Part shown: piece after piece, positions 1 to 8,094 of the stretch
How the letters are laid out: the number at the start of each line of letters is the position of its first letter
Numbering within the stretch: the first letter of the stretch is position 1
NCBI GenBank assembly: GCA_963731205.1
Contig: CAVSUJ010000002.1
Span: forward strand, 2,170,001 to 2,234,000
Direction of reading: 5' to 3'
From: DATAZK01 sp963731205
GTDB taxonomy: Bacteria; Actinomycetota; Actinomycetes; Frankiales; Frankiaceae
Length of the DNA: 64,000 bases
The notes under the pieces: model-generated
Seen by the model: the letters and a program-made list of their open reading frames with translations, nothing else
What the model was told of the DNA's origin: nothing
The model's database searches: none
Position numbers and translations under genes: made by a program

Positions 1-96
1 TCCGTTCGGTCCCGTCGCTTGCGTTCGTAGTGCATCGAGCTCACTCGAGTACACGAAAGCGCGACCCAGACATACCAGCTTTGAGGAGATCACGGC

Positions 97-366
97 GTGC
101 CGCTCGCCACCGACGTCAAGCAGCGGATCATGACCGACTATGCGACGGTCGAGCGCGACACTGGCTCACCCGAGGTCCAGGTGGCCATGCTGTCGCAGCG
201 GATCAAGGATCTCACTGAGCACCTGAAGCTGCACAAGCACGACCACCACAGCCGGCGAGGGCTCCTGCTGCTCGTCGGCCGGCGTCGTCGGCTGCTCGAC
301 TACCTGCGCAAGACCGACATCGCCCGCTATCGCTCGCTGATCGAGCGTCTCGGCCTGCGTCGCTAG
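97..366 (+). CDS. rpsO: 30S ribosomal protein S15
   Basis: Primary 16S rRNA-binding protein of the 30S platform. The 89-residue product has the normal family length. It carries the conserved core around GSPEVQVAMLSQRI (residues about 24-37), the HKHDHHSRRGL loop (about 46-56) and the basic C-terminus ending RSLIERLGLR. The GTG at 97 is preceded by GAGGAG at 83-88 with an 8-nt gap, which fixes the start. Its neighbour downstream is pnp, the usual bacterial rpsO-pnp pair. Bases 1-96 upstream show no confident gene; a frame stopping at 28-30 could be the tail of ribF, which often precedes rpsO, but ten codons are too few to say. Confidence 0.97.
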   Translation: MPLATDVKQRIMTDYATVERDTGSPEVQVAMLSQRIKDLTEHLKLHKHDHHSRRGLLLLVGRRRRLLDYLRKTDIARYRSLIERLGLRR

Positions 367-382
367 TCACCCCGCGGGGTGA
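367..382 (+). promoter_or_regulatory. Perfect palindrome just after the rpsO stop
   Basis: TCACCCCG followed directly by its reverse complement CGGGGTGA, beginning at the base after the rpsO stop codon. A second small hairpin (CGGCCG-attc-CGGCCG) follows within 25 bases. No T-run follows, so this may be an mRNA processing or 3'-end-protecting structure rather than a simple terminator. Confidence 0.5.
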
Positions 383-465
383 TGGGCGGCCGATTCCGGC
401 CGTCAGCCCCGCTGCCTGAGGCAAACCCGCCGGGCCGCGCATTGGCGTCGGTCCTCGGTGGTGGC

Positions 466-499
466 CTCCGGGCCCGCCGCTAGCCGGCGATCCCCGGAG
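466..499 (+). promoter_or_regulatory. Nested stem-loop in the pnp leader
   Basis: Arms CTCCGGG (466-472) and CCCGGAG (493-499) enclose an inner GCCG/CGGC hairpin. It lies 58 bases before the pnp start. In enterobacteria and Streptomyces the pnp leader forms hairpins cut by RNase III that mediate PNPase autoregulation. That role here is inferred from position only. Confidence 0.4.
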
Positions 500-556
500 A
501 CTTCGACTGAGCACCGACCACCTCCCCGCTGGCCTGGCCAACGAGGAGGGAGACCC

Positions 557-2809
557 GTGGACGGGTCCAACGAAGAGAACAGCACCACCCACGAATCCGT
601 GGCGACCATCACCAACCCCGGCGGAACCCGCACGATCCGCTTCGAGACCGGGCGACTCGCCCGCCAGGCTGCCGGCGCTGCCGTGGCCTACCTCGACGAC
701 GAGACCATGATCTTGTCGGCGACCTCGGCGAGCAAGCGGCCGAAGGACCAGCTCGACTTCTTTCCCCTGACGGTGGACGTCGAAGAGCGCATGTACTCCA
801 TCGGCAAGATCCCCGGCTCGTTCTTCCGGCGCGAAGGCCGTCCGAGTGAAGACGCCATCCTGACCTGCCGGCTCATCGACCGGCCGCTGCGCCCCTCGTT
901 CGTCAAGGGCCTGCGCAACGAGATCCAGGTCGTCTGCACGATCCTGTCGCTCAACCCCCGTGACCTTTACGACGTGGTCGCGATCAACGCCGCCAGCATG
1001 AGCACCATGCTCGCGGGCCTGCCGTTCTCCGGCCCGATCGGCGCCACCCGCGTCGCCCTGGTCGAGGGCGCCTGGGTCGCGTTCCCGACGCACGAGGAGC
1101 TCAAGCAGGCGACCTTCGACATGGTCGTCGCCGGCCGCGAGCTCGACGGTGGTGACGTCGCGATCATGATGGTCGAGGCCGAAGCCACCCCCGAGACCAT
1201 CGAGCTGGTCGCCGGAGGAGCCACGGCCCCCACCGAAGACGTGGTCGCCGCCGGCCTCGAGGCCGCCAAGGCACCGATCGCGGTGCTCTGCGCCGCCCAG
1301 CGTGAGCTCGCTGCCAAGGCTGCCAAGCAGACCGGCGAGTTCCCGCTCTTCCTGGACTACGGCCAGGACCTGCTCGACGCCCTCACCGCAGCGGTCCGCA
1401 CCGAGCTTGCCGCCGCGTTGCAGATCGCCGGCAAGCAGGAGCGCGAGGAAGAGCTCGACCGGGTGCGCGGTCTCGCAGAGGAGCGCATTGCGGGCCAGTT
1501 CGAGGGCCGCGAGAAGGAGATCGGCGCTGCCTACCGGTCGCTGACCAAAACCCTGGTGCGCGAGCGCGTCATCCGCGACAAGGTGCGTATCGACGGCCGC
1601 GGGCTCACCGATATCCGGGCCCTTTCGGCCGAGGTCGACGTGCTCCCGCGGGTCCACGGTTCAGCGCTCTTCGAGCGCGGCGAGACCCAGATCCTGGGCG
1701 TCACCACGCTGGCGATGCTGCGCATGGAGCAGATCATCGACACGTTGAACCCCGACAACCGCAAGCGCTACATGCACAACTACAACTTCCCGCCGTACTC
1801 GACCGGTGAGACCGGCCGCGTCGGCTCCCCGAAGCGTCGCGAGATCGGCCACGGTGCGCTTGCCGAGCGGGCCCTGCTGCCGGTGCTCCCGAGCCGCGAG
1901 GAGTTCCCCTACGCCATCCGCCAGGTCAGTGAGGCGCTGTCGTCCAACGGCTCGACCAGCATGGGCTCGGTGTGCGCGAGCACCATGAGCCTGCTCAACG
2001 CTGGTGTGCCGCTTCGGGCGCCGGTTGCGGGTATCGCGATGGGCCTGATCTCCGAGGGCGGCGAGTTCGTCACCCTGACCGACATCCTCGGCGCCGAAGA
2101 CGCGTACGGCGACATGGACTTCAAGGTCGCCGGCACCAAGGACTTCATCACCGCGCTGCAGCTCGACACCAAGCTCGACGGCATCCCGGCGTCCGTGCTC
2201 GGTGCTGCGCTCCAGCAGGCGCGCGGAGCCCGGCTGACGATCCTCGATGTCATGAACTCGGCGATCGACGCACCGGATGAGATGGCGCCCACGGCACCTC
2301 GGGTCATCGCCATCAAGATTCCGGTCGACAAGATCGGTGAGGTGATCGGCCCCAAGGGGAAGATCATCAACGCGATCCAGGACGACACCGGCGCCGACAT
2401 CACGATCGAGGACGACGGCACCATCTACATCGGTGCCACCGACGGTCCGACCGCCGAGGCCGCCCGCGCGGCGATCAATGCGATCGCCAACCCGGAGCTG
2501 CCCGAGCTCGGTGCCCGCTACCTGGGCACGGTCGTGAAGACGACCAACTTCGGGGCGTTCATCTCACTCACCCCCGGCCGCGACGGCTTGCTGCACGTCA
2601 GCAAGATGAAGGCGCTGGCCGGTGGCAAGCGGGTCGCCAACCCCGAAGACGTCGTGAGCGTCGGCCAGAAGGTCCAGGTCGAGATCGCCGAGATCGACCA
2701 GCGCGGCAAGATCAGCCTGACCCCGGTCGTCGCTGAGGGTGAGGGCGGCGAGAACGGCGACGGGGCGGCCGCTCCCGAGCCCGCCTCTGCAGGTGCCGCC
2801 GCCGAATGA
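557..2809 (+). CDS. pnp: Polyribonucleotide nucleotidyltransferase (PNPase)
   Basis: Phosphorolytic 3'-5' exoribonuclease (and 3' tailing enzyme) acting in mRNA decay and RNA quality control. The 750-residue product has two RNase PH domains (the second around residues 360-560, with GSALFERGETQIL and GSTSMGSVCAS), a KH domain with the GxxG loop IGPKGK near residue 596, and an S1 domain from about 653. An acidic, Ala/Gly-rich tail closes it. The GTG at 557 has AGGAGGGAG at 544-552. An in-frame GTG exists at 458 but has no ribosome site and would add 33 unconserved residues. The reading frame is intact. The leader between rpsO and pnp contains hairpins listed separately. Confidence 0.97.
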   Translation: MDGSNEENSTTHESVATITNPGGTRTIRFETGRLARQAAGAAVAYLDDETMILSATSASKRPKDQLDFFPLTVDVEERMYSIGKIPGSFFRREGRPSEDAILTCRLIDRPLRPSFVKGLRNEIQVVCTILSLNPRDLYDVVAINAASMSTMLAGLPFSGPIGATRVALVEGAWVAFPTHEELKQATFDMVVAGRELDGGDVAIMMVEAEATPETIELVAGGATAPTEDVVAAGLEAAKAPIAVLCAAQRELAAKAAKQTGEFPLFLDYGQDLLDALTAAVRTELAAALQIAGKQEREEELDRVRGLAEERIAGQFEGREKEIGAAYRSLTKTLVRERVIRDKVRIDGRGLTDIRALSAEVDVLPRVHGSALFERGETQILGVTTLAMLRMEQIIDTLNPDNRKRYMHNYNFPPYSTGETGRVGSPKRREIGHGALAERALLPVLPSREEFPYAIRQVSEALSSNGSTSMGSVCASTMSLLNAGVPLRAPVAGIAMGLISEGGEFVTLTDILGAEDAYGDMDFKVAGTKDFITALQLDTKLDGIPASVLGAALQQARGARLTILDVMNSAIDAPDEMAPTAPRVIAIKIPVDKIGEVIGPKGKIINAIQDDTGADITIEDDGTIYIGATDGPTAEAARAAINAIANPELPELGARYLGTVVKTTNFGAFISLTPGRDGLLHVSKMKALAGGKRVANPEDVVSVGQKVQVEIAEIDQRGKISLTPVVAEGEGGENGDGAAAPEPASAGAAAE

Positions 2810-2813
2810 CCCT

Positions 2814-4115
2814 GTGACCACGGCAACAACCTCGCAGTCGCTGCTCGGCGGCACGGTGCAACGCACCGTGCTGCCGAGCGGCCTGCGAGTGCTCACCGAG
2901 CAGGTTCCCGGGGTGCGCTCCGTCGCCATCGGCATCTGGGTGGGGGTCGGTTCGCGCGATGAGGCGCCCGGCGAAGCCGGCGCCTCGCACTACTTGGAAC
3001 ACCTGCTCTTCAAGGGCACCCCGGCGCGCAGCGCGCTCGACATCTCCGCGGCGCTGGAAGCTGTGGGGGGCGAGCTCAACGCGTTCACCTCGCGCGAGCA
3101 CACGTGCTACTACGCCCGGGTGCTCGACCGCGATCTGCCGCTCGCGGTCGACGTCGTCTCCGACATGGTGACGGCGTCTCTGCTGCGTGAGGACGACGTC
3201 GAAGCCGAGCGCGGGGTGATCCTCGAGGAGATCGCCATGCACGAGGACGACCCGGCTGACCTGGTCCACGATGTCTTCTCCAGTGCGGCGCTCGGCGACG
3301 GGCCACTCGGTCGCCCGGTGCTGGGTACCACCGCGAGCATCGCGACCCTCAAGCAGTCGGAGATCGCGGAGTATTACCGCGTCCGCTACGTCCCCTCGGC
3401 GACGGTCGTTGCGGTCAGCGGCGCCCTCGACCACGACGACGCACTCGCTGCCGTCGTGAAGGCCTGGGACAAGGTTGCTGATCTTCGCGGTGAGCCGCTG
3501 CCCACCCGCAGGGGTGCTCGGCGTCCCTATCCCGGCCGCGGCGTGCGCGTCTCGCGCCGCGCCAGCGAGCAGGCCCATCTCATCCTCGGCACCGCCGGGG
3601 TCTCGCGTCATGACGAGCGCCGCTACGCGCTCGGGCTGCTGTCGAGCAGCCTCGGTGAAGGCATGAGCAGCCGGCTCTTCCAGGAGATTCGCGAGAAGCG
3701 CGGGCTCGCCTACTCCGTCTACTCCTTCGCCTCCCACTACGCCGACACGGGCCTGTTCGGGGTGTATGCCGGGGTCGCACCCAAGCGCGCCGCGCAGGTG
3801 CTCACGCTCTGCCGCGAACAGCTGGAGATCGTCGCTACGGCCGGCATCACGGCCGACGAACTCGAACGTGCGAAAGGTCAGGCGCGCGGGTCGCTCGCCC
3901 TCGGTCTCGAGGACACCGGTGCCCGGATGAGCCGCCTCGGCAAGAGCGAGCTGGCCCAGGGCGAGGTGCTCTCGGTCGATGAGACGCTCGAGCGCATTGA
4001 TGCGGTGAGTCTGGCCGATGTCGGCCGGGTCGCCGCCGAGGTGTTGGGGCAGCCGCTCTCGCTGGGTGCGGTGGGCCCGTTCGACGTCGGCGAGCTCGCC
4101 GACGCTGTTGCCTAG
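2814..4115 (+). CDS. M16 family zinc peptidase (insulinase/pitrilysin-like)
   Basis: Zinc metalloprotease of the M16 family, 433 residues, the size of the bacterial processing-peptidase-like proteins encoded after pnp in many actinobacteria. The inverted zinc motif HYLEH is at residues 59-63, with the downstream glutamate in GVILEEI about 76 residues later. The C-terminal half has the usual non-catalytic M16 domain with the SSRLFQEIREKRGLAY signature. The GTG at 2814 lies 4 bases after the pnp stop, suggesting co-transcription. An upstream in-frame start at 2739 would overlap pnp and adds only a Pro-rich, unconserved stretch. The physiological substrate is not known from sequence. Confidence 0.93.
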   Translation: MTTATTSQSLLGGTVQRTVLPSGLRVLTEQVPGVRSVAIGIWVGVGSRDEAPGEAGASHYLEHLLFKGTPARSALDISAALEAVGGELNAFTSREHTCYYARVLDRDLPLAVDVVSDMVTASLLREDDVEAERGVILEEIAMHEDDPADLVHDVFSSAALGDGPLGRPVLGTTASIATLKQSEIAEYYRVRYVPSATVVAVSGALDHDDALAAVVKAWDKVADLRGEPLPTRRGARRPYPGRGVRVSRRASEQAHLILGTAGVSRHDERRYALGLLSSSLGEGMSSRLFQEIREKRGLAYSVYSFASHYADTGLFGVYAGVAPKRAAQVLTLCREQLEIVATAGITADELERAKGQARGSLALGLEDTGARMSRLGKSELAQGEVLSVDETLERIDAVSLADVGRVAAEVLGQPLSLGAVGPFDVGELADAVA

Positions 4116-4146
4116 TGGTGGCTTGAGCCCGGTAGAGGGGGAGCGC

Positions 4147-4890
4147 GTGACGCTGCGGGTCGGAGTGCTGGGAGCGCGCGGGAGGATGGGCGCCGAGGTC
4201 TGCGCGGCCGTCCAAGGTGCAGATGATCTCGAACTCGTCGCGAGCGTCGACGAGGGCGATGACCGCGAGTCTTTGCGCGCCGCCGAGGTCGTGGTCGATT
4301 TCACGGCTCCCGCCGTCGTCATGGACAACCTTCGGTGGTGCCTTCAGGCGGGGTTGTCGGTCGTCGTCGGCACCACAGGCTTCGACGAGAAGCGCCTCGA
4401 TGAGGTACGCGATTGGCTCAGCCAGGCCCCGTCGTCCAGCGTGCTGATCGCCCCGAATTTCGGCATCGGCGCCGTGCTGATGATGCGTTTCGCCGAGCTC
4501 GCCGCCCGTTGGTTCGAATCGGTCGAGATCATCGAGCTGCACCATCCCCACAAGGTCGACGCTCCGAGCGGCACCGCACGGCGCACGGCCGAGCTCATCG
4601 CCGGCGCCCGCCGCGATGCGGGCCTCGACGCCTCCGGACCCGACGCCACCACGACCTCGCTGGAGGGGGCCCGCGGCGCCCACCATGCGGGTGTGCCGGT
4701 CCACGCGATCCGGCTCGCCGGGCTCGTCGCGCATCAGGAAGTGCTCTTCGGGACCGACGGCGAGACGTTGACGATCCGCCACGATTCGCTGGATCGCCGC
4801 TCGTTCATGCCGGGCGTCCTGATGGCGGTGCGCGCCGTACGGCAGCGGCCGGGCCTGACCGTCGGCATCGAGGACCTGCTCGGGATATGA
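4147..4890 (+). CDS. dapB: 4-hydroxy-tetrahydrodipicolinate reductase
   Basis: NAD(P)H-dependent reductase in the diaminopimelate route to lysine and peptidoglycan. The 247-residue product begins with the Rossmann motif GARGRMG (residues 9-15). It has the VVVGTTGF and APNFGIGAVLM blocks and the active-site signature ELHHPHKVDAPSGTA, with the catalytic His pair and Lys. The GTG at 4147 follows AGAGGGGGAG at 4133-4142, which decides the start over an upstream in-frame codon at 4018. It lies 31 bases after the M16 peptidase gene, and its stop overlaps the next start (ATGA), consistent with one operon. Confidence 0.96.
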   Translation: MTLRVGVLGARGRMGAEVCAAVQGADDLELVASVDEGDDRESLRAAEVVVDFTAPAVVMDNLRWCLQAGLSVVVGTTGFDEKRLDEVRDWLSQAPSSSVLIAPNFGIGAVLMMRFAELAARWFESVEIIELHHPHKVDAPSGTARRTAELIAGARRDAGLDASGPDATTTSLEGARGAHHAGVPVHAIRLAGLVAHQEVLFGTDGETLTIRHDSLDRRSFMPGVLMAVRAVRQRPGLTVGIEDLLGI

Positions 4891-5336
4891 GAGCGCGGCG
4901 CTCGCGAAATCTCGTGGTCGCGCTGGTCGTGGTGCTGGCGTTCTACTTCGTTCTGATCGGCGCCGGAGGGATCGGCCTGCTCGGCGACCATCGCTGGGCG
5001 GTCAAGGGGCTGGGTCTCGGCGTCCTTCTGCTGCCGCTGGTCGGCGCGGTGATCGTCGTCAACGAGTTGCGCTTCGGTCGCGAGACCGAGCGGCTGGCCC
5101 GGCTGCTCGGCGATCTCGACGACAGCGTTCCGCAGGATCCTGACGCGGCTTTCGAGCTGCGCAAGGCCGAGGTGGAAGCCGCCCCGAACGACTGGCGAGC
5201 CTGGTACCGCCTCGCCGTCGCCTATGGCGACGCCCGCGACACCTCCCGCGGCCGGCGCACCATGCGCAAGGCGATCGCCCTGCAGCGCACCAATGGCGCA
5301 AGCACGTCCGATCGTCCGGGCGACCGGACAGGCTGA
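4887..5336 (+). CDS. Small conserved membrane protein with TPR-like tail
   Basis: 149-residue protein with two predicted membrane segments near residues 8-29 and 38-58, separated by a short loop. A cytoplasmic helical region follows (about 75-125) with TPR-like spacing of W, Y and A residues: NDWRAWYRLAVAYGDARD. It overlaps the dapB stop by the ATGA arrangement. A small membrane protein of this design follows dapB in mycobacteria too, so position supports homology. Function is unknown. Confidence 0.8.
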   Translation: MRARRSRNLVVALVVVLAFYFVLIGAGGIGLLGDHRWAVKGLGLGVLLLPLVGAVIVVNELRFGRETERLARLLGDLDDSVPQDPDAAFELRKAEVEAAPNDWRAWYRLAVAYGDARDTSRGRRTMRKAIALQRTNGASTSDRPGDRTG

Positions 5337-5343
5337 CCCGGGG

Positions 5344-6240
5344 CTACGCGAGCTCGGCCACGAAGATGACGGTGCCCGGGAAGAGCCGGCCTCGTAGCGG
5401 ACTCCACTGGCCCCATGGCCGGGTGTGGTCCTCGGGCCATTCAGGTTCGACGATGTCGAGCACGCGGAAGCCCGCAGCGACCAGCTCGCGTACGCGATCG
5501 CCCATCGTGCGGTGGGCCTCGACGTAGACGGGCCTGCCTTCGGGCGTGAGCTCGACGTAGGGCCGGCGGTCGAAATAGGAGCGGTCGACGACGAGTCCGG
5601 CCGGTCCCGGATCGTCGGGCATGCACCAGCGCATCGGGTGGTTCGTGCTGAAAACCCAGCGGCCGCCCGGACGCAGCACTCGCGCGACCTCGGCCATCAC
5701 GGCGGCGCTGTCGGTCACGAACGGGATGGCGCCGAAGGCCGAGCACGCGAGGTCGACGCTCGCCTGCGGCAGTGGGAGTGCAGACGCGTCGGCCTGAATC
5801 AGGAGGGGGGCAGAGATGTCGTTCCTCACCGCTTGCGCCGCATGCCGAAGCTGCCCACCGGAGACGTCGACCGCGATCACGTCAGCCCCCTGCGCGACCA
5901 GCCAGCGGCCACACTGCGCAGCTCCGCACCCGACCTCGAGAATCCGCCGGCCGCGTAGCGAATCTGCAGGTCCGAGCAGCTGCGCGGTCGCCTCGCGAAG
6001 GCCCTCGGGACACCAGATGAAGTCCGCCGCCGCCGGATCGCCGGACGGTCCGGCCAGGAACGCCCCGTGCTCAGCCTGGTAGGCGTCGGCCTCGCCGTCC
6101 CACCAGTTGCGGTTGGCAGAGACGGCGGCCGGTGCAGCGACGTCGGCGTACCCGACGATCAGCTCGTCGGTGGATTCAGCGGTGGATTCAGCGGCGGACT
6201 CGTGCTCATCTGCCGGTTCTGCGTCGCCGCCGGTATCCAC
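5344..6240 (-). CDS. Class I SAM-dependent methyltransferase
   Basis: 298 residues. An N-terminal 30-residue acidic Ser/Thr/Glu-rich stretch contains a short AEST repeat. A Rossmann-fold methyltransferase domain follows, with motif I ILEVGCGAAQCGRWL (around residue 100), an acidic residue ending beta-2 (VIAVDVS) and the post-motif GGRWVFSTNHP. The fold resembles methyltransferase type 11/UbiE-like enzymes. The substrate cannot be named. The GTG at 6240 is the longest supported start; some of the low-complexity N-terminus could be untranslated. It faces the dapB operon (7-bp gap at their ends) and is divergent from rpsA. Confidence 0.85.
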   Translation of the reverse strand: MDTGGDAEPADEHESAAESTAESTDELIVGYADVAAPAAVSANRNWWDGEADAYQAEHGAFLAGPSGDPAAADFIWCPEGLREATAQLLGPADSLRGRRILEVGCGAAQCGRWLVAQGADVIAVDVSGGQLRHAAQAVRNDISAPLLIQADASALPLPQASVDLACSAFGAIPFVTDSAAVMAEVARVLRPGGRWVFSTNHPMRWCMPDDPGPAGLVVDRSYFDRRPYVELTPEGRPVYVEAHRTMGDRVRELVAAGFRVLDIVEPEWPEDHTRPWGQWSPLRGRLFPGTVIFVAELA

Positions 6241-6292
6241 AGGGTTATCCTGCCGGATTGGGTGCGTTGAGCCAGTGGACAGCTCTCACACA

Positions 6293-6320
6293 TTGACCGG
6301 GCCAGCCGGTGGCATACACT
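6293..6320 (+). promoter_or_regulatory. Likely sigma-70-type promoter of rpsA
   Basis: TTGACC at 6293-6298 and TACACT at 6315-6320 with a 16-bp spacer, in the divergent gap between the methyltransferase and rpsA. Transcription would start near 6327 and leave a leader of about 130 bases before rpsA. Confidence 0.55.
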
Positions 6321-6458
6321 AGCTGGACACAGGGGTCTGCGCGGTCTCAGACGTAGCGGATCCGCTCGATTCGTCTCACGGTCTCACAGCAGTTCCGGCC
6401 CGGCGGTTCGACCCGGCCCTTGTGACCCCGTTTCGATCCCTGTCCGGAGACCAACCCC

Positions 6459-7934
6459 TTGACGATCAGCGCCGCCGACGCCCCCGCCACACCCGCTTCC
6501 GAGAGCCCAGAGGGCCTGGAGCACGTGGCAGTGAACGATTTCGGCTCAGAGGAAGAGTTCCTCGCCGCAATCGACTCGACGATCAAGTACTTCAACGATG
6601 GCGACATCGTCGACGGCATCATCGTCAAGGTCGACCGTGACGAAGTCCTGCTAGACATCGGCTACAAGACCGAGGGCGTCATCCCCTCGCGCGAGCTGTC
6701 GATCAAGCACGACGTCAACCCCAACGAGGTCGTCTCCCTGGGTGACCAGGTCGAGGCACTTGTCCTGCAGAAGGAGGACAAGGAAGGCCGCCTGATCCTG
6801 TCCAAGAAGCGGGCTCAGTACGAGCGCGCCTGGGGCACCATCGAGCAGCTCAAGGAAGAGGACGGCGTCGTCACGGGCACCGTCATCGAGGTCGTCAAGG
6901 GCGGCCTCATCCTCGACATCGGGCTGCGCGGCTTCCTGCCCGCGTCGCTGGTCGAGATGCGCCGCGTGCGCGATCTGCAGCCCTACGTCGGGCGCGAGCT
7001 CGAGGCCAAGATCATCGAGCTCGACAAGAACCGCAACAACGTCGTGCTCTCCCGCCGCGCCTGGCTCGAGCAGACGCAGAGCGAGGTGCGCAGCGAGTTC
7101 CTCGGCAAGCTGGCCAAGGGCCAGGTCCGCTCCGGTGTGGTCAGCTCGATCGTCAACTTCGGGGCCTTCGTAGACCTCGGTGGGGTCGACGGTCTGGTTC
7201 ACGTCAGCGAGCTGTCCTGGAAGCACATCGACCACCCGTCTGAGGTGGTCGAGGTCGGCCAGGAGGTCACCGTCGAGGTGCTCGACGTCGACATGGATCG
7301 CGAGCGCGTCTCCCTCTCCCTCAAGGCCACTCAGGAAGACCCGTGGCGCCAGTTCGCGCGTACCCACGCGATCGGCCAGGTCGTCCCGGGCCGCGCCACC
7401 AAGCTCGTGCCGTTCGGTGCCTTCGTGCGGGTCGACGAGGGGATCGAGGGCCTGGTCCACATCTCCGAGCTCGCCGAGCGTCACGTCGAGCTGCCCGAGC
7501 AGGTCGTGCAGGTCGGCGATGAGATCATGGTCAAGGTCATCGACATCGACCTCGAGCGCCGTCGCATCAGCCTCTCGCTCAAGCAGGCCAACGAGTCGGC
7601 GCACGATGTCGAGGCCAGCGAGTTCGACCCCACGCAGTACGGGATGGAAGCCCACTACGACGAGGCGGGCAATTACATCTATCCCGAGGGCTTCGACCAG
7701 GACACCGGCGAGTGGCTGCCGGGTTACGAGACCCAGCAGCAGGCGTGGGAGGCCCAGTACGAGGCGGCTCGCCAGCGCTACGAGCAGCACATGAGCCAGC
7801 TCCGTGCCGCCCAGGTCGCCGAGGCTGAGGCCACCGGGCCGTCCACGTACTCCTCGGAGTCCGAGGCGGGAGCGTCGGCGCTGGATGAGGAGTCGTTGCG
7901 CAAGCTGCGCGAGCAGTTCGGCAACGAGGACTAG
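6459..7934 (+). CDS. rpsA: 30S ribosomal protein S1
   Basis: mRNA-binding ribosomal protein needed for translation initiation on many transcripts. The 491-residue product has four S1 domains: about residues 45-115, 130-200, 217-285 and 302-370. The latter two share NFGAFVDLG/PFGAFVRVD and GLVH-SEL blocks. This is the shorter four-repeat actinobacterial architecture rather than the six-repeat enterobacterial one. A flexible Gln/Tyr/Glu-rich tail ends the protein. The start is a TTG at 6459 with CCGGAGA ending at 6450. The MTISAAD N-terminus fits the family better than a later GTG. A strong hairpin follows the gene. Confidence 0.96.
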   Translation: MTISAADAPATPASESPEGLEHVAVNDFGSEEEFLAAIDSTIKYFNDGDIVDGIIVKVDRDEVLLDIGYKTEGVIPSRELSIKHDVNPNEVVSLGDQVEALVLQKEDKEGRLILSKKRAQYERAWGTIEQLKEEDGVVTGTVIEVVKGGLILDIGLRGFLPASLVEMRRVRDLQPYVGRELEAKIIELDKNRNNVVLSRRAWLEQTQSEVRSEFLGKLAKGQVRSGVVSSIVNFGAFVDLGGVDGLVHVSELSWKHIDHPSEVVEVGQEVTVEVLDVDMDRERVSLSLKATQEDPWRQFARTHAIGQVVPGRATKLVPFGAFVRVDEGIEGLVHISELAERHVELPEQVVQVGDEIMVKVIDIDLERRRISLSLKQANESAHDVEASEFDPTQYGMEAHYDEAGNYIYPEGFDQDTGEWLPGYETQQQAWEAQYEAARQRYEQHMSQLRAAQVAEAEATGPSTYSSESEAGASALDEESLRKLREQFGNED

Positions 7935-7965
7935 TTCCAGGAGAGCATCCCGGTAAAGCGATTTT

Positions 7966-8003
7966 GTGAGAGCCCCGTCCGGTTCGCCGGGCGGGGCTCT
8001 CAC
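7966..8003 (+). terminator. Terminator-like hairpin after rpsA
   Basis: Perfect 12-bp stem, GTGAGAGCCCCG (7966-7977) pairing with CGGGGCTCTCAC (7992-8003) around a 14-nt loop, 32 bases after the rpsA stop. There is no U-tract, as is common in GC-rich actinobacteria. Confidence 0.7.
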
Positions 8004-8094
8004 GCGTCCTGGGCCCAATGGCCACGCCACCCGAACTGGTGGGACACAATTGGCTGGCCGAGCGCGTGCTGCGGATAGGGGCGAGAGGATCACA

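Noticed and set aside
1..30. C-terminal end of ribF or another upstream gene
   Set aside because: One frame stops at 28-30, but ten codons are not enough to identify a gene.
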